From Paraburkholderia phenazinium (lineage in GTDB: Bacteria; Pseudomonadota; Gammaproteobacteria; Burkholderiales; Burkholderiaceae): a stretch of 64,000 nucleotides of DNA. Within the stretch, counting starts at the first letter, position 1, and each line of letters starts with the position of its first letter. The position numbers were made by a program, and so were the translations under genes. The notes below the pieces were generated by a model that did no database searches, was not told the DNA's origin, and saw only the letters and a list, made by a program, of their open reading frames with translations. This document shows positions 30,882-40,543 of the stretch, piece by piece. Location of the stretch: positions 806,001 to 870,000 of the forward strand of contig NZ_FSRM01000001.1 in assembly GCF_900141745.1 (NCBI RefSeq). The letters are read 5' to 3'.

Positions 30882-31595
30882 TCAGCGCGGCAGCAGACGG
30901 CTCAACGCCGCGCTGGCCAAGGTGCCGATCTGCGTCAGGAAGTCGGTTGCCATGCCTTCGTGAAAGCGGCGCGGGTCGGGTGAGCCCATCACCAGCAGGC
31001 CGAAAGTCGGTGCGTCTTCGTTGCTCTCGGGTTCACGCAGGGCCAGTAATGCGATCGATTCCGTTGCGTGCGCACCTTCCTGTGCCGCAGCGCCTTCCGC
31101 GGGCACGGAGGTCACCGCCGGCACCAGCCATTGCGCCGCTTCGAAACCGGTATTCGCACCGCAATACGGGCTGGTGAGGCTATTGGCGAAGATGCGGACT
31201 TCCTCGCCCACCTGGCGCGCGAAGTCCGCCTGGGTGTACGGCTCCGCCACGTCCCACACACGCAGCGCTGCCTGCGGTACGTCGAACACTTCGCGCAGGC
31301 CATTGGCGATGGTGCGCGGCAACGCGTACGGATCGCGCTCTGACATCACGCGGGTGGTCCAGCGGTTGAATTTCGAGGCAATGCTGTCGTTCTCGTGCCC
31401 GTAGCGCAGCAGTTCGGCAAGACGCCGTTCGAGAAGCTTGTTCTTGTCGCGCAGCATTTCCATCTGCCGTTCCTGCAGCGAAACCGCGGATTTGCCGTGC
31501 GGGTTCGCGAGCTTGATGGTCGCGAGCATTTCCGCGTGTTCCGCGAAAAAGTCGGGGTTGGCGAGCAGGTATTCGGCGACTTCGCGATCGTTCAT
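30882..31595 (-). CDS. DUF484 (GAF-like) family protein
   Basis: This 237-residue member of DUF484 (E. coli YigA neighbourhood) has the N-terminal MNDREVAEYLLANPDFFAEHAEMLATIKLANPHGKSAVSLQERQM. A helix of coiled-coil character (about 45-75) precedes a GAF-like domain ending GSPDPRRFHEGMATDFLTQIGTLASAAL. The function is unknown; it lies constantly between dapF and xerC. It is probably cytoplasmic, with no signal peptide. Confidence 0.88.
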   Translation of the reverse strand: MNDREVAEYLLANPDFFAEHAEMLATIKLANPHGKSAVSLQERQMEMLRDKNKLLERRLAELLRYGHENDSIASKFNRWTTRVMSERDPYALPRTIANGLREVFDVPQAALRVWDVAEPYTQADFARQVGEEVRIFANSLTSPYCGANTGFEAAQWLVPAVTSVPAEGAAAQEGAHATESIALLALREPESNEDAPTFGLLVMGSPDPRRFHEGMATDFLTQIGTLASAALSRLLPR

Positions 31596-31704
31596 GGTTT
31601 CGGCTAAAGGACTACGCCCTTAAACGGGCGCATCGGTCATTGGGGGTAGCTGGCCACTGGTCGGGTCAGGCGCGGGCTGTGCATCCGGCCGCGCGTTCTT
31701 TCGC

Positions 31705-32568
31705 TCAGTCGGCCAGTTCGATCTCACCTTCGAAGACGGTCGCAGCGGGACCGGCCATCAGGAGCGGTGTGTTTTCGTGCTCACCGTTCCAGGAAATAGT
31801 TAGCGTACCGCCGTGGGTGTGTACCTTCACGGGCGCTTCGAGCTGCCCGCGGCGAATGCCGGCGGCGACCGCTGCGCAGGCGCCCGTGCCGCACGCCAGC
31901 GTTTCGCCAACGCCGCGTTCGTAGACACGCAGCTTGATTTCGTTGCGCGCGACGATCTGCATGAAGCCGGCGTTCACCCGTTGTGGGAAGCGCGGATGAT
32001 GCTCGATGAGCGGGCCGTCGACGAGCACGGCAAACGCCTCGACGTCGTCGACCACCTGCACTGCATGTGGATTACCCATCGAAACGACCGAGACCCAACG
32101 CGTGGCGCCGTTCACCTCGAGCGGCCAGAGCGTGTCGTCGCCTTCCCGGCGGCCGTCGAGGCCGCTCGCATCGAACGGCACGCGGGCCGGTTCGAACACC
32201 GGCATGCCCATGTCCACGGTGACTTCGCCGTTGTCCTGCATGGTCAGCGTGAGGATGCCGTTCTGCACCTGGACGCGCACGCTGCGCTTGTCGGTCAGAT
32301 GGATGTCGCGCACGAACTTGACGAAGCAGCGTGCGCCATTGCCGCAATGCTCGACCTCGCCGCCGTCGCAATTGAAGATGCGGTACCTGAAATCCACGCC
32401 GTCGATGGTGGGCTTTTCGACCAGCAGCAACTGGTCGGCGCCGACGCCGAAGTGCCGGTCCGCGAGCGCGCGCACCTGCTCCCCGCTCAGGCTGAGCGGC
32501 TGCGTAAAGCCGTCGAGCACGACAAAGTCGTTGCCCGCGCCGTGCATCTTGGTGAATTTCAGTCTCAT
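31705..32568 (-). CDS. dapF: Diaminopimelate epimerase
   Basis: DapF interconverts LL- and meso-diaminopimelate for lysine and peptidoglycan synthesis. The 287-residue protein starts [20 protein letters not shown]. Its two catalytic cysteines lie in [10 protein letters not shown] and [14 protein letters not shown] 32568 is the usual start; an in-frame codon ten residues upstream would intrude on the lpxL end. It is 45 bases after lpxL. Confidence 0.97.
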   Translation of the reverse strand: MRLKFTKMHGAGNDFVVLDGFTQPLSLSGEQVRALADRHFGVGADQLLLVEKPTIDGVDFRYRIFNCDGGEVEHCGNGARCFVKFVRDIHLTDKRSVRVQVQNGILTLTMQDNGEVTVDMGMPVFEPARVPFDASGLDGRREGDDTLWPLEVNGATRWVSVVSMGNPHAVQVVDDVEAFAVLVDGPLIEHHPRFPQRVNAGFMQIVARNEIKLRVYERGVGETLACGTGACAAVAAGIRRGQLEAPVKVHTHGGTLTISWNGEHENTPLLMAGPAATVFEGEIELAD

Positions 32569-32613
32569 GGCGCTATTGTAAGTGACGCGCGCGGACATGC
32601 GGCTAACGGCGTT

Positions 32614-33498
32614 TCAATACACGCTCGGCTCGCCCGGCGGCCGCGTCTTGAAGCGTTTGTGCACCCAATAGTACTGTTCCGGCATCTTCGGAATCTGCTC
32701 TTCCAGGAAAGCGTTCATGCGGCGCGCGTCGGCCTCGTCGTCGCCGGTTGGGTAGTTTTCCCACGGCTTGAATACCTTGAGACGGTAGCCTTTGTAGTGG
32801 GGCAGCACCTCGCCGATAAACGGCACCACCTGCGCCTGGCCGACCTTCGCAAGCCGTCCGACGGCGGTCAGTGTGCAGGTCGGCACGCCGAAAAACGGTA
32901 CAAAGGCGGAATTGCGCATGCCGTAGTCCATATCGGCCCCCAGCATGACCGGCTTTTTGTCGCGCAGCCAGCGCAGCACGATGCGCGCACTGTCCGCGCG
33001 GCTCGCCATATCCGCGCCGAAGCGTGCGCGCGCCGCCTTGGCGACTTCCTCGAGTTCCGGGTTCGACATGGGCTGATACAACGAACCGCACTGTCGATGC
33101 AGCGAGTAGTTGAGGAAGATCGAACCTGCCTCGATGCCGACAAAGTGAAAACCGAGAAACAGCGTGGGCGGCAGGTTGGGATCGGTGAGGTCGATCGCGC
33201 TGTCGAGCTGGATCAGTTTCTCGAGCCTCCTGGCCGAGCCGAACCACTGCACGCTGCGCTCCACATAGCTGCGGATCGCATGGCGGAAGTGCTTCTGGGC
33301 GACGTCCTCGCGGCGTTCGTCGCTCCACTCGGGGAAGCACAGTTTCAAGTTGATATGTACGATGCGTTTGCGATTGCTGGGGATTTGATACAGCAGCCAG
33401 CCGAGACCGTCGCCGAGGCGGGCGATCACTCCGTATGGCAATAGCGCAAACAGTTTCAGCAGTCCGATGGCGAGTTTGGATCCGAAGCGGCTCAGCAT
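32614..33498 (-). CDS. lpxL: Lipid A biosynthesis acyltransferase, LpxL/HtrB family
   Basis: Members add a secondary acyl chain to Kdo2-lipid IVA at the inner membrane. The sequence has an N-terminal hydrophobic segment ([26 protein letters not shown]), the catalytic HX4E motif HFVGIE within [13 protein letters not shown], and later [10 protein letters not shown] and FVPFFGVPT segments of the family. It has 294 residues from ATG 33498. LpxL versus LpxM type is not resolved by eye. It is divergent from metK. Confidence 0.88.
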   Translation of the reverse strand: MLSRFGSKLAIGLLKLFALLPYGVIARLGDGLGWLLYQIPSNRKRIVHINLKLCFPEWSDERREDVAQKHFRHAIRSYVERSVQWFGSARRLEKLIQLDSAIDLTDPNLPPTLFLGFHFVGIEAGSIFLNYSLHRQCGSLYQPMSNPELEEVAKAARARFGADMASRADSARIVLRWLRDKKPVMLGADMDYGMRNSAFVPFFGVPTCTLTAVGRLAKVGQAQVVPFIGEVLPHYKGYRLKVFKPWENYPTGDDEADARRMNAFLEEQIPKMPEQYYWVHKRFKTRPPGEPSVY

Positions 33499-33582
33499 GC
33501 TGACGCTCCGCGGCGCGCGCACGAGGACGCTACGTTTGAGAAAACCGAAAACGAGTCGAAATACAACACGCGTGGGTACTCT

Positions 33583-33774
33583 GTGACAATTGTAGGAAGT
33601 CGCTATAATAAGGGCTTCGCCGAGTTAATAGACAACTTGCGGGGCGAAGCTGCCGGGCGCGATCCACGTGATACGCACCGGGCAGTCAGGAAATCCGCTA
33701 AAGCGTCGCCGCTTCAGGCTTCCGGAGCTGGCTACGTGAAACTCAACCGTAACCACACAACAGGAGTCTGCAAC
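33583..33774 (+). promoter_or_regulatory. metK promoter and structured leader
   Basis: GTGACA (33583-33588), a 15-bp spacer and a perfect TATAAT (33604-33609) form a likely promoter with transcription starting near 33616. GCTTCGCC (33614-33621) and GGCGAAGC (33643-33650) make a perfect 8-bp stem at the very 5' end of that transcript. A second small hairpin, AAGCG-TCGC-CGCTT, lies at 33701-33714. CAGGAG eight bases before the GTG start is the metK ribosome site. I could not match the leader to a known riboswitch class. Confidence 0.55.
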
Positions 33775-34962
33775 GTGGCAAACGACTATCTCTTCACCTC
33801 AGAATCGGTTTCCGAAGGCCATCCGGACAAGGTGGCGGACCAGATCTCGGACGCGATTCTCGACGCGATCCTGACTCAGGACAAATACTCACGTGTTGCC
33901 GCGGAAACGCTGTGCAACACGGGTCTCGTCGTGCTGGCCGGTGAAATCACCACCACTGCAAACGTCGACTACATCCAGGTCGCGCGCAATACGATCAAGC
34001 GCATCGGCTACGACAACACCGACTACGGTATCGACTATCGCGGTTGCGCGGTGCTTGTCGCGTACGACAAGCAGTCGCCGGACATCGCCCAGGGCGTCGA
34101 CCGTGCACACGACAACAACCTCGATCAGGGCGCCGGCGACCAGGGGCTGATGTTCGGCTTTGCGTGTGAAGAAACGCCGGAACTGATGCCGTTGCCGATC
34201 CACCTGTCGCACCGTCTGGTCGAGCGCCAGGCCAACCTGCGCCGCGACGGCCGTCTGCCGTGGCTGCGTCCGGATGCGAAGTCGCAGGTCACCGTGCGCT
34301 ATGTCGACGGCAAGCCGCATTCGATCGATACGGTCGTGCTGTCCACGCAGCATTCGCCGGATATCGAACTGTCCACGCTGCGCGAAGCCGTGATCGAAGA
34401 AGTGATCAAGCCGACGCTGCCGGCCGAGCTGATCAAGGGCGACATCAAGTTCCTGGTCAACCCGACTGGCCGTTTCGTGATTGGCGGTCCGCAAGGCGAC
34501 TGTGGCCTGACCGGCCGCAAGATCATCGTCGACACGTACGGCGGCGCAGCACCGCACGGCGGCGGCGCGTTCTCGGGCAAGGATCCGTCGAAGGTCGACC
34601 GTTCGGCCGCTTATGCTGGCCGTTATGTCGCGAAGAACATCGTGGCTGCGGGCCTGGCGTCGCGTTGCCTGATTCAGGTGTCGTATGCGATTGGCGTGGC
34701 TCAGCCGACGTCGGTGATGGTCAACACGTTCGGCACGGGCCGCGTGTCGGATGCAACGATCACGCGCCTCGTGCAGGAACACTTCGACCTGCGTCCGAAG
34801 GGCATCATCCAGATGCTGGATCTGCTGCGTCCGATCTACGAGAAGAGCGCGGCTTACGGCCACTTCGGCCGCGAAGAGCCGGAATTCACGTGGGAAGCGA
34901 CGGACAAAGCGCTGGCCCTCGCCGAGGCTGCTGGTACGGAGCCGGTTGCCGCGGTCGTCTAA
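33775..34962 (+). CDS. metK: S-adenosylmethionine synthetase
   Basis: MetK makes SAM from methionine and ATP. The protein of 395 residues starts at GTG 33775 ([23 protein letters not shown]), with CAGGAG eight bases upstream. Signature segments are [13 protein letters not shown] (MetK motif 1) and [19 protein letters not shown] (motif 2). The longer in-frame extension upstream has no family similarity. A classical terminator follows. Confidence 0.98.
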   Translation: MANDYLFTSESVSEGHPDKVADQISDAILDAILTQDKYSRVAAETLCNTGLVVLAGEITTTANVDYIQVARNTIKRIGYDNTDYGIDYRGCAVLVAYDKQSPDIAQGVDRAHDNNLDQGAGDQGLMFGFACEETPELMPLPIHLSHRLVERQANLRRDGRLPWLRPDAKSQVTVRYVDGKPHSIDTVVLSTQHSPDIELSTLREAVIEEVIKPTLPAELIKGDIKFLVNPTGRFVIGGPQGDCGLTGRKIIVDTYGGAAPHGGGAFSGKDPSKVDRSAAYAGRYVAKNIVAAGLASRCLIQVSYAIGVAQPTSVMVNTFGTGRVSDATITRLVQEHFDLRPKGIIQMLDLLRPIYEKSAAYGHFGREEPEFTWEATDKALALAEAAGTEPVAAVV

Positions 34963-34984
34963 CGCGTACTCGTACTGCGTCAGC

Positions 34985-35022
34985 AAAAAGCCCCGCCGGC
35001 GTTGAGCCGGGCGGGGCTTTTT
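34985..35022. terminator. Intrinsic terminator after metK
   Basis: AGCCCCGCC (34989-34997) pairs with GGCGGGGCT (35010-35018), flanked by A and T runs; an inner GGC/GCC extends the stem. It works on either strand. Confidence 0.92.
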
Positions 35023-35025
35023 CTA

Positions 35026-35379
35026 TTAAAGGCCCGCGAAGCCGAACCAGCCTTCATGGCCAAACGACATCCGGCGCGGCCGGCGGCTTGTGCTGCGTGG
35101 TGCGCTTACGCGTTTTGGCGGCAGCGCGCGACGCGGCGTCGGCTTGCGCAGGAGCGTGCGTAGCGAAAAGCGGCGCGAGCCGGCTTGCGTACGCAGCGCG
35201 GTGAAAAACATCTGGAACCATGTGCGGATGCTGTCGACCGGTTTGGCCTCGCGCCATTGGCCGGCGAGGGCACGGGTGCGGGTTGCGTGATGGCGCAGCG
35301 CACGCACGACGTGACGGCGCGCGGGACGCGCTGCCTTGAGGGCGGCGCGGGTGAGACGGGTATTCAGGAGAGTGTGCAT
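35026..35379 (-). CDS. Hypothetical basic protein
   Basis: From ATG 35379 this frame gives about 117 residues (MHTLLNTRLTRAALKAARPARRHV...), strongly Arg-rich with no membrane segment or known motif, ending GHEGWFGFAGL. It sits in the 823-bp interval between metK and the PhyH gene and starts just after the metK terminator. It could be a real but unknown gene or a chance open frame in GC-rich DNA. The rest of the gap (35380-35785) shows no gene. Confidence 0.3.
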   Translation of the reverse strand: MHTLLNTRLTRAALKAARPARRHVVRALRHHATRTRALAGQWREAKPVDSIRTWFQMFFTALRTQAGSRRFSLRTLLRKPTPRRALPPKRVSAPRSTSRRPRRMSFGHEGWFGFAGL

Positions 35380-35785
35380 GGCTTCGAAATGTAGGCAGCG
35401 TGTCACGCGACGGGAGGTGCTATAAAAACGAGCACCATCTATGCCAGCGGGATGGACGCGCAAGCCCAAAAACTGAGCGGGAAGTGGCGGCAGCGACCTG
35501 CGGAGGCCGTGCGCTAAGGAACGCAGCGGGAATTGCAATCAACATGGGTGCAGGCTACACGCGAATCGTGACGTCAGAAAGTCCGTTATAACCCTCGCGT
35601 CTGCGGGTTTTTACGGGGCAGATCGTGCTGTAAAGCGCTCACGGTCGGACCCTTTGCGATCGATAAGCGTGCACGCCCGCCCCTGTCGCGTGCACTCGTC
35701 CGGGATGGGAGCATGGCAAAGTCCGCACGCTGATCGCGCACGTTTTACAATCGAGCATCGGTCAGTAGAAAGTAACGGAATACCC

Positions 35786-36547
35786 ATGTCAGGTCACTCA
35801 AAGAAAGAACAGGTTCAGGTGTTGCGGGAACGGGGCTTCGTCGTGGTGCCGGGGCTGGTTTCGCCCGAGCGCTGCAACGAGCTGAAGCAGATCGCGCAGC
35901 GGCAGTTGCAGGAAGCAGCCACTCCGATCGAATTCGAGGCGGATCTGCAGTACCCCGGCGCGCCCGAGTCGAAGCACGCGCCCGGCGGCCATACCGTGCG
36001 GCGCCTGCTCGATGCGTATGCACGCCATCCGCATTTTGCGGAGTGGGCCACGGCGCCGGAAATCCGCGGTTGGATGGAAACCTATTTCGGCGAGGAGCCG
36101 CGCCTCTCGCGGGCGCATCACAATTGCATGATGACCAAGCATCCCGCGTATGGCAGCCTGACCGGCTGGCATCGCGACGTGCGCTACTGGTCGTTCGAGC
36201 GTGATGATCTGGTTTCGGTGTGGCTCGCGCTCGGCTCTGAAACGGTGGATAACGGTGCGCTGTGGCTGGTGCCGCAATCGCATACTGCGACGTTCACGTC
36301 GGATCGTTTCGACGAAGCGAAATTCTTCCGCTCCGATCTGCCGGAAAATCAGGCGCTGATCCGGACGGCGGTGTCACCGGAACTCAAGCCGGGCGATGTG
36401 GTGTTCTTCCACTGCAACACGCTGCATTCGGCCGGCAAGAATCTCAGCGACCAGGTGAAGTTTTCGCTGGTGTACACCTATCACGGCGCGAGCAATGTGC
36501 CGTTACCGGGTTCGCGTTCGGCGTCGAAGCCGGAGATTGCATTCTGA
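35786..36547 (+). CDS. Phytanoyl-CoA dioxygenase (PhyH) family protein
   Basis: A 253-residue Fe(II)/2-oxoglutarate-dependent oxygenase fold. The iron site HxD is in LTGWHRDVRYW, the distal His in FFHCNTLHSAGKNLS, and a downstream Arg/Ser pair for 2-oxoglutarate may follow in the next strand. Start ATG 35786 (MSGHSKKEQVQVLRERGFVVVPGLVS) places the typical 'GFVVVPGL' near the N-terminus. The substrate is unknown, and there are no metabolic neighbours to help. Confidence 0.85.
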   Translation: MSGHSKKEQVQVLRERGFVVVPGLVSPERCNELKQIAQRQLQEAATPIEFEADLQYPGAPESKHAPGGHTVRRLLDAYARHPHFAEWATAPEIRGWMETYFGEEPRLSRAHHNCMMTKHPAYGSLTGWHRDVRYWSFERDDLVSVWLALGSETVDNGALWLVPQSHTATFTSDRFDEAKFFRSDLPENQALIRTAVSPELKPGDVVFFHCNTLHSAGKNLSDQVKFSLVYTYHGASNVPLPGSRSASKPEIAF

Positions 36548-36700
36548 GGGGCGCGTTAGGCCGGGGCGCGCTGGACCGGCTCGCGTTCAATCCTTCGTTG
36601 CAGAAAATGCGACCCGTAGGCCATCGCGTGTCGCCCAGCCCCGCTGCGGGGACGTTTAAAACCGGCCTGCGCAGCGGAGTCCCACAGCCGGTCGCTTGCC

Positions 36701-36907
36701 TCAGCGTTTTCCGCCTGAAGTCGCCATTCCGATCAGACCTGCGAGCGTGGCGATCACGCCGCCTGCGATCAGCATGATGGCCTTGTTGGTCGGCGAGCCC
36801 GTGAAGACGCGCGACACGTCGCTGCTAAACGAGTGGAACGCCTGGCCGCCGAAATACAGCAGCACCACGCCGCCGACAATCAATGCGAGCGAAATCGCTT
36901 TGGTCAT
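36701..36907 (-). CDS. DUF3185 small membrane protein
   Basis: A 68-residue protein with two membrane helices: ISLALIVGGVVLLYFGG near the start and AIMLIAGGVIATLAGLIGMA near the end, joined by a HSFSSDVSRVFTGSPTNKA loop. This is the DUF3185 pattern. AGGAGGAAGTTC on the minus strand gives a strong ribosome site. Function is unknown. Confidence 0.85.
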   Translation of the reverse strand: MTKAISLALIVGGVVLLYFGGQAFHSFSSDVSRVFTGSPTNKAIMLIAGGVIATLAGLIGMATSGGKR

Positions 36908-37162
36908 GAACTTCCTCCTGTAGAAAAGTCGTGGAAGTGTAGGGGAGCGTCAAGGGCGCGTCCATGTGCAAGCTTCACGTGTCCCGCATAATGGACGCCT
37001 GCAATCCTTTCGACGATTCGCTAATATAGTTGGTTCGTCACACCCCGCATGAAACCGTGCGCGGCCGCGCAACATAGTAGTCACGGCCGGCCAGGCTCGC
37101 CAGACAGTTGGCAACGCGGCTGCGTGACAACTCTCCTTCCTTCTTCACCAAGGATTCAAGCA

Positions 37163-38206
37163 ATGGCTTACGAAGCAGCTCCAGCACGCTATTCGGACAT
37201 GCAATACCGCGTTTGCGGCAAGTCGGGCCTCAAACTGCCGGCGCTTTCGCTGGGCCTGTGGCACAACTTCGGCGACACCACGCCGATCTCGACGCAACGC
37301 GACATCCTGCGCACTGCATTCGATCTCGGCATCACGCACTTCGATCTGGCGAACAATTATGGGCCGCCGTACGGCAGTGCCGAAACGAATTTCGGGCGCA
37401 TCTTCAAGGACGATTTCAAGCCGTACCGCGACGAGCTGTTGATCTCGTCGAAGGCCGGCTGGGATATGTGGCCGGGTCCGTATGGCCAGGGCGGCGGCTC
37501 GCGCAAATACGTACTCGCGAGTCTCGATCAGAGCCTGCAGCGCATGGGGCTCGACTACGTGGATATCTTCTATTCGCACCGTTTCGACGCTGACACGCCA
37601 CTCGAAGAAACCGCCGGTGCACTGGCGAGCGCCGTGCAACAGGGCAAGGCGCTCTACGTCGGGATTTCGTCGTACTCCGCCGCCAAGACCCGCGAGATGG
37701 CGAAGCTGCTTGCCGAATACAAGGTGCCGCTGCTGATCCACCAGCCGGCGTACAACATGCTGAACCGTTGGGTCGAGCATGAGCTGCTCGACACGCTCGA
37801 CGAAATCGGCACTGGCAGCATCGCTTTCACGCCGCTTGCGCAAGGTCTGTTGACCGGCAAGTACGTGAACGGTGTGCCGGCAGATGCACGCGTCAACAAA
37901 CCGGGCGGCGACTCGCTGAAGCAGGACCACCTCAGTGCGCAGAACATCGAGCATGTGCGTAAGCTCAATGAAATCGCCCAGCGCCGCGGTCAAAGTCTCG
38001 CGCAGATGGCACTCGCTTGGGCACTGCGCGGTGGCCGTATCACGTCGGTGCTGATCGGCGCGAGCAAACCCGAGCAGCTGGTTGAGAACGTGGGCGCGCT
38101 GAAGAACCTCGAGTTTTCGAACGAAGAGCTGGCGGAGATCGATCGCTTCGCGACCGAGGGTGGCGTCAACCTGTGGGAAAAGCCCTCGACGGATCAGGCG
38201 GTCTGA
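37163..38206 (+). CDS. Aldo-keto reductase, YghZ (L-glyceraldehyde 3-phosphate reductase) type
   Basis: A 347-residue AKR with catalytic Asp and Tyr in FDLANNYGPPYGSAE, Lys in LLISSKAGWDMW and His in IFYSHRFD, followed by the NADPH-site VLIGASKPEQL near the C-terminus. AGWDMWPGPYGQGGGSRKY matches the YghZ/GPR subgroup, which detoxifies L-glyceraldehyde 3-phosphate and methylglyoxal. ATG 37163 is chosen because the family begins shortly before MQYRVCGKSGLKLP. A hairpin terminator follows. Confidence 0.9.
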   Translation: MAYEAAPARYSDMQYRVCGKSGLKLPALSLGLWHNFGDTTPISTQRDILRTAFDLGITHFDLANNYGPPYGSAETNFGRIFKDDFKPYRDELLISSKAGWDMWPGPYGQGGGSRKYVLASLDQSLQRMGLDYVDIFYSHRFDADTPLEETAGALASAVQQGKALYVGISSYSAAKTREMAKLLAEYKVPLLIHQPAYNMLNRWVEHELLDTLDEIGTGSIAFTPLAQGLLTGKYVNGVPADARVNKPGGDSLKQDHLSAQNIEHVRKLNEIAQRRGQSLAQMALAWALRGGRITSVLIGASKPEQLVENVGALKNLEFSNEELAEIDRFATEGGVNLWEKPSTDQAV

Positions 38207-38236
38207 TCGTCGAACTGACTGACATAGTGTGATTCT

Positions 38237-38264
38237 GAAAGCCGCCGTAAGGCGGCTTTCCTTT
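38237..38264 (+). terminator. Intrinsic terminator after the aldo-keto reductase gene
   Basis: GAAAGCCGCC (38237-38246) and GGCGGCTTTC (38251-38260) form a perfect 10-bp stem with a GTAA loop, followed by CTTT. Confidence 0.88.
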
Positions 38265-38370
38265 ATGGGCTTGGGCTTTCCGTTACGCGCTGTTACCCGG
38301 TGACACCGTTCTTCCCGCTGTCATACAGCACTGCTAAGGTCGCGGGCGATGTCGTCTCGACGGAGGGAAG

Positions 38371-39393
38371 ATGGACCCAGGTGCGGTCGCCCAGGGCGGC
38401 CCGGCAACGCAATCCACGGCGCATGGACGACGCGCGTCCAAACGCGCTGCCATCGACGTACGTGCCAATCTCACGTTGCTGACGGTCGTGACGATCGCGA
38501 CCGCGCTACAGCTATTTGCGCTTCCCGCGCTGCTGCGCGCATGGGGCATGCCGGCGCTGCTACTGATCGTGCCGCTGGTTGTGTTGACACCCACGCACTG
38601 GGGTTTGATTCACGAGGCGATTCATGGACAACTGTTTGCTGGACGGCGTCTGAACGAAGGTGTTGCACGTGCGCTGGCCATTGCGTTTGCGTTGCCGTTC
38701 GACGCGGTACGTTTCGGACACCTGATGCATCATCGCTTTACGCGTGAGCCTTTTGATCGCCCGGATGTGCTCGATCGCAGCCGTCCCGTCGCGGAAGTGT
38801 GGCCTTGCTGGGTGAGCTACTACGGACGTTTGCTCGGTGGGCTGTACGCAGGGGAACTGATGATCCCGCTGCTTGCATTCGCGCCCGCTAACGTCGCGCG
38901 TTCGCTCGTGGCTCGCGCTATCGGCTCGCAGGGACCGGTCGGCGTCGACGTACAGCGTCATTTCACCAGCTTCGCTACCGACCCCGCGCGACGCGCACGA
39001 ATCCGTCGCGACTGGCTATTGACGCTCGGCTTGTTCGTGCTTGCTTTTTACCTGTACGGAACGTGGTGGCCGGTGCTGGCCTTGACGATGTATTTGCGCG
39101 GCGTGTGGCTCTCGCTGGCTGACAACCTGCCGCATCATGGTGTCGCGCTGGATCAGCCCGGGCGCTCGCGCAATTTCCGCGTGCCGTGTGGATGGCAAGG
39201 TGTGCTGATGAACCACCATCTGCATCGCCTGCATCATCAGCACCCGACGCTGCCGTGGACGGCTCTACCCGCACTCGATTCGCTCGAGCGCGCAGCAGGC
39301 AGCGAATCGGGCGGATCCAGCGACCCCGCCTATTTCCGTAGCGCGTTACGCCAGTTCAAGGGGCCGGGCGCGTTGGACGCGACCACGCGCTAA
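38371..39393 (+). CDS. Membrane fatty-acid desaturase family protein
   Basis: A 340-residue integral membrane di-iron protein with the three histidine boxes: HEAIHG (about residue 76), HLMHH (about 111) and HLHRLHHQHP near residue 290, plus NLPHHG at about 250. Several hydrophobic segments separate them. GGAGGGAAG precedes ATG 38371. The acyl or carotenoid substrate cannot be told from the sequence. Confidence 0.85.
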   Translation: MDPGAVAQGGPATQSTAHGRRASKRAAIDVRANLTLLTVVTIATALQLFALPALLRAWGMPALLLIVPLVVLTPTHWGLIHEAIHGQLFAGRRLNEGVARALAIAFALPFDAVRFGHLMHHRFTREPFDRPDVLDRSRPVAEVWPCWVSYYGRLLGGLYAGELMIPLLAFAPANVARSLVARAIGSQGPVGVDVQRHFTSFATDPARRARIRRDWLLTLGLFVLAFYLYGTWWPVLALTMYLRGVWLSLADNLPHHGVALDQPGRSRNFRVPCGWQGVLMNHHLHRLHHQHPTLPWTALPALDSLERAAGSESGGSSDPAYFRSALRQFKGPGALDATTR

Positions 39394-39456
39394 GCTGCCT
39401 CACCAGCTATCCGACTGCGGCTTGTTAAAGACTCCCAGGTGGATTCCCGGGCCGGG

Positions 39457-39642
39457 CTAGACGAGCGCTGGAAGCCCTTCTACTAGCAGTACCGCGACGC
39501 CCACGCCCAACAGGGCGCCAATCAAGCGGAAGACGTTGTGCCGAAATTCTGTCTTGCAGGGTAGCGCGCCGAGAAACAGGGCGCCGGCCAGTGCCATCGG
39601 AATGATCAGGATGAAATCGGCGATCGTAAAGTAGGTCGTCAT
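39457..39642 (-). CDS. Hypothetical small membrane protein
   Basis: A 61-residue protein (MTTYFTIADFILIIPMALAGALFLGALP...) with two predicted membrane helices and a short basic loop CKTEFRHNVFR. AAGGAGACGAGC lies just before the ATG on the minus strand, supporting translation. I do not recognise a family. Confidence 0.65.
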   Translation of the reverse strand: MTTYFTIADFILIIPMALAGALFLGALPCKTEFRHNVFRLIGALLGVGVAVLLVEGLPALV

Positions 39643-40260
39643 GCTCGTCTCCTTGTATCTTCGCGCGGCCAGCGACGGTCTTTTTAGTTTGCTGTGGCTG
39701 TCACGCTTGTTTCGAGTATAGGCGACGGCTGAACTGCTGTCGGAGTTGTTTGTGGCACTGCAGCGGCGCTCCTGGCCGCACCGAAGGCTTGCCCAGCGGG
39801 GCTGAGCGCTTTCTGTCAAAGGACCATCGTGCAGCGCCGTATTATGGCGTTCGATTACATTGTCCTTTCTGTGAGCCCGCGAGTGGTCGTCAGGCTTCCT
39901 ACTCACACTGTACTGCGGTTTCCTTGGGGTTCAGCCCAGGCAAGAACCCTGGGCCCATGTTTTTGATATATCAGTGCCGCAAGGTTTATGATGGCTCTTG
40001 ATCATGCGGTACAGTGAGGCCATCGGCGCGGCGTTTTGCTGGAGTCGATGAGAGGAAAGCGCTGAAATGAAGGGTCATGTACCGCGAGTTTCCGCTTTTC
40101 CCTCACCCGCAAAACGGCAACAATGAGCTTCACCACCACCGCGTGCGACGCGGAGAAACTTAGGTGCGTGCGCAACGTGTTCGGCGAAGCGGCGCTTTTT
40201 ATCATCACCTCGACCGGCACGATCCTCATATAGCCGGCTACGTGAGAACGGGGAAATATC
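39643..40260. other. Gap without recognised genes
   Basis: These 618 bp lie between two small unknown genes. They contain a short AT-rich run (about 39958-39995) that may be a promoter region for the plus-strand gene at 40261. Open frames here have no family resemblance or ribosome site, and I see no tRNA or repeat. Confidence 0.4.
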
Positions 40261-40473
40261 ATGCAAGTCGGTTCTATCGTCCGATCCGTGCATATCGCCG
40301 TGCCGCAGGGCGCGCGCGGAATCGTCATGCGCATTCTGGGCGACATGGCGATGGTGGCGTGGTATGCCGGCGAACCCGGCACTTCGCTGCAACTCAATAC
40401 AGAACCCTTTTTCCTCGAAGACCTTATCGATACAGGCGAACTCGTGCGCCCAGCCAGTGCGCAGATGCACTGA
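40261..40473 (+). CDS. Hypothetical small protein upstream of the SrkA-like kinase
   Basis: A 70-residue protein (MQVGSIVRSVHIAVPQGARGIVMRILGDMAMVAWYAGEP...) whose beta-rich pattern, with VGSIVRS...GIVMRI..MAMVAWY, resembles a small SH3-like barrel. GGGGAAATATC precedes the ATG. It ends 70 bases before srkA. The function is unknown. Confidence 0.55.
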   Translation: MQVGSIVRSVHIAVPQGARGIVMRILGDMAMVAWYAGEPGTSLQLNTEPFFLEDLIDTGELVRPASAQMH

Positions 40474-40543
40474 ACGCGGGTTGTAGCCCGCGCGTGTCGC
40501 TGCAACGCTCGTCTTTGACGACGGCGCGGCGCACAATGCGGGC

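Noticed and set aside
33691..33714. Possible SAM-II type riboswitch because of a GCTAAAG string near metK
   Set aside because: The preceding pseudoknot stem and loop needed for that class cannot be found; the string alone is too short to assign a class.
33583..33774. N-terminal extension of MetK by 64 residues
   Set aside because: The extension has no MetK similarity, covers the promoter and hairpins, and a good ribosome site precedes GTG 33775.
36639..36651. CCCCGCTGCGGGG as a terminator after the PhyH gene
   Set aside because: The loop is only three bases and no T tract follows; a palindrome without clear function.
39750..40001. Cysteine-containing 83-codon frame in the gap at 39.8 kb
   Set aside because: No ribosome site, no family pattern, and composition unlike neighbouring genes.
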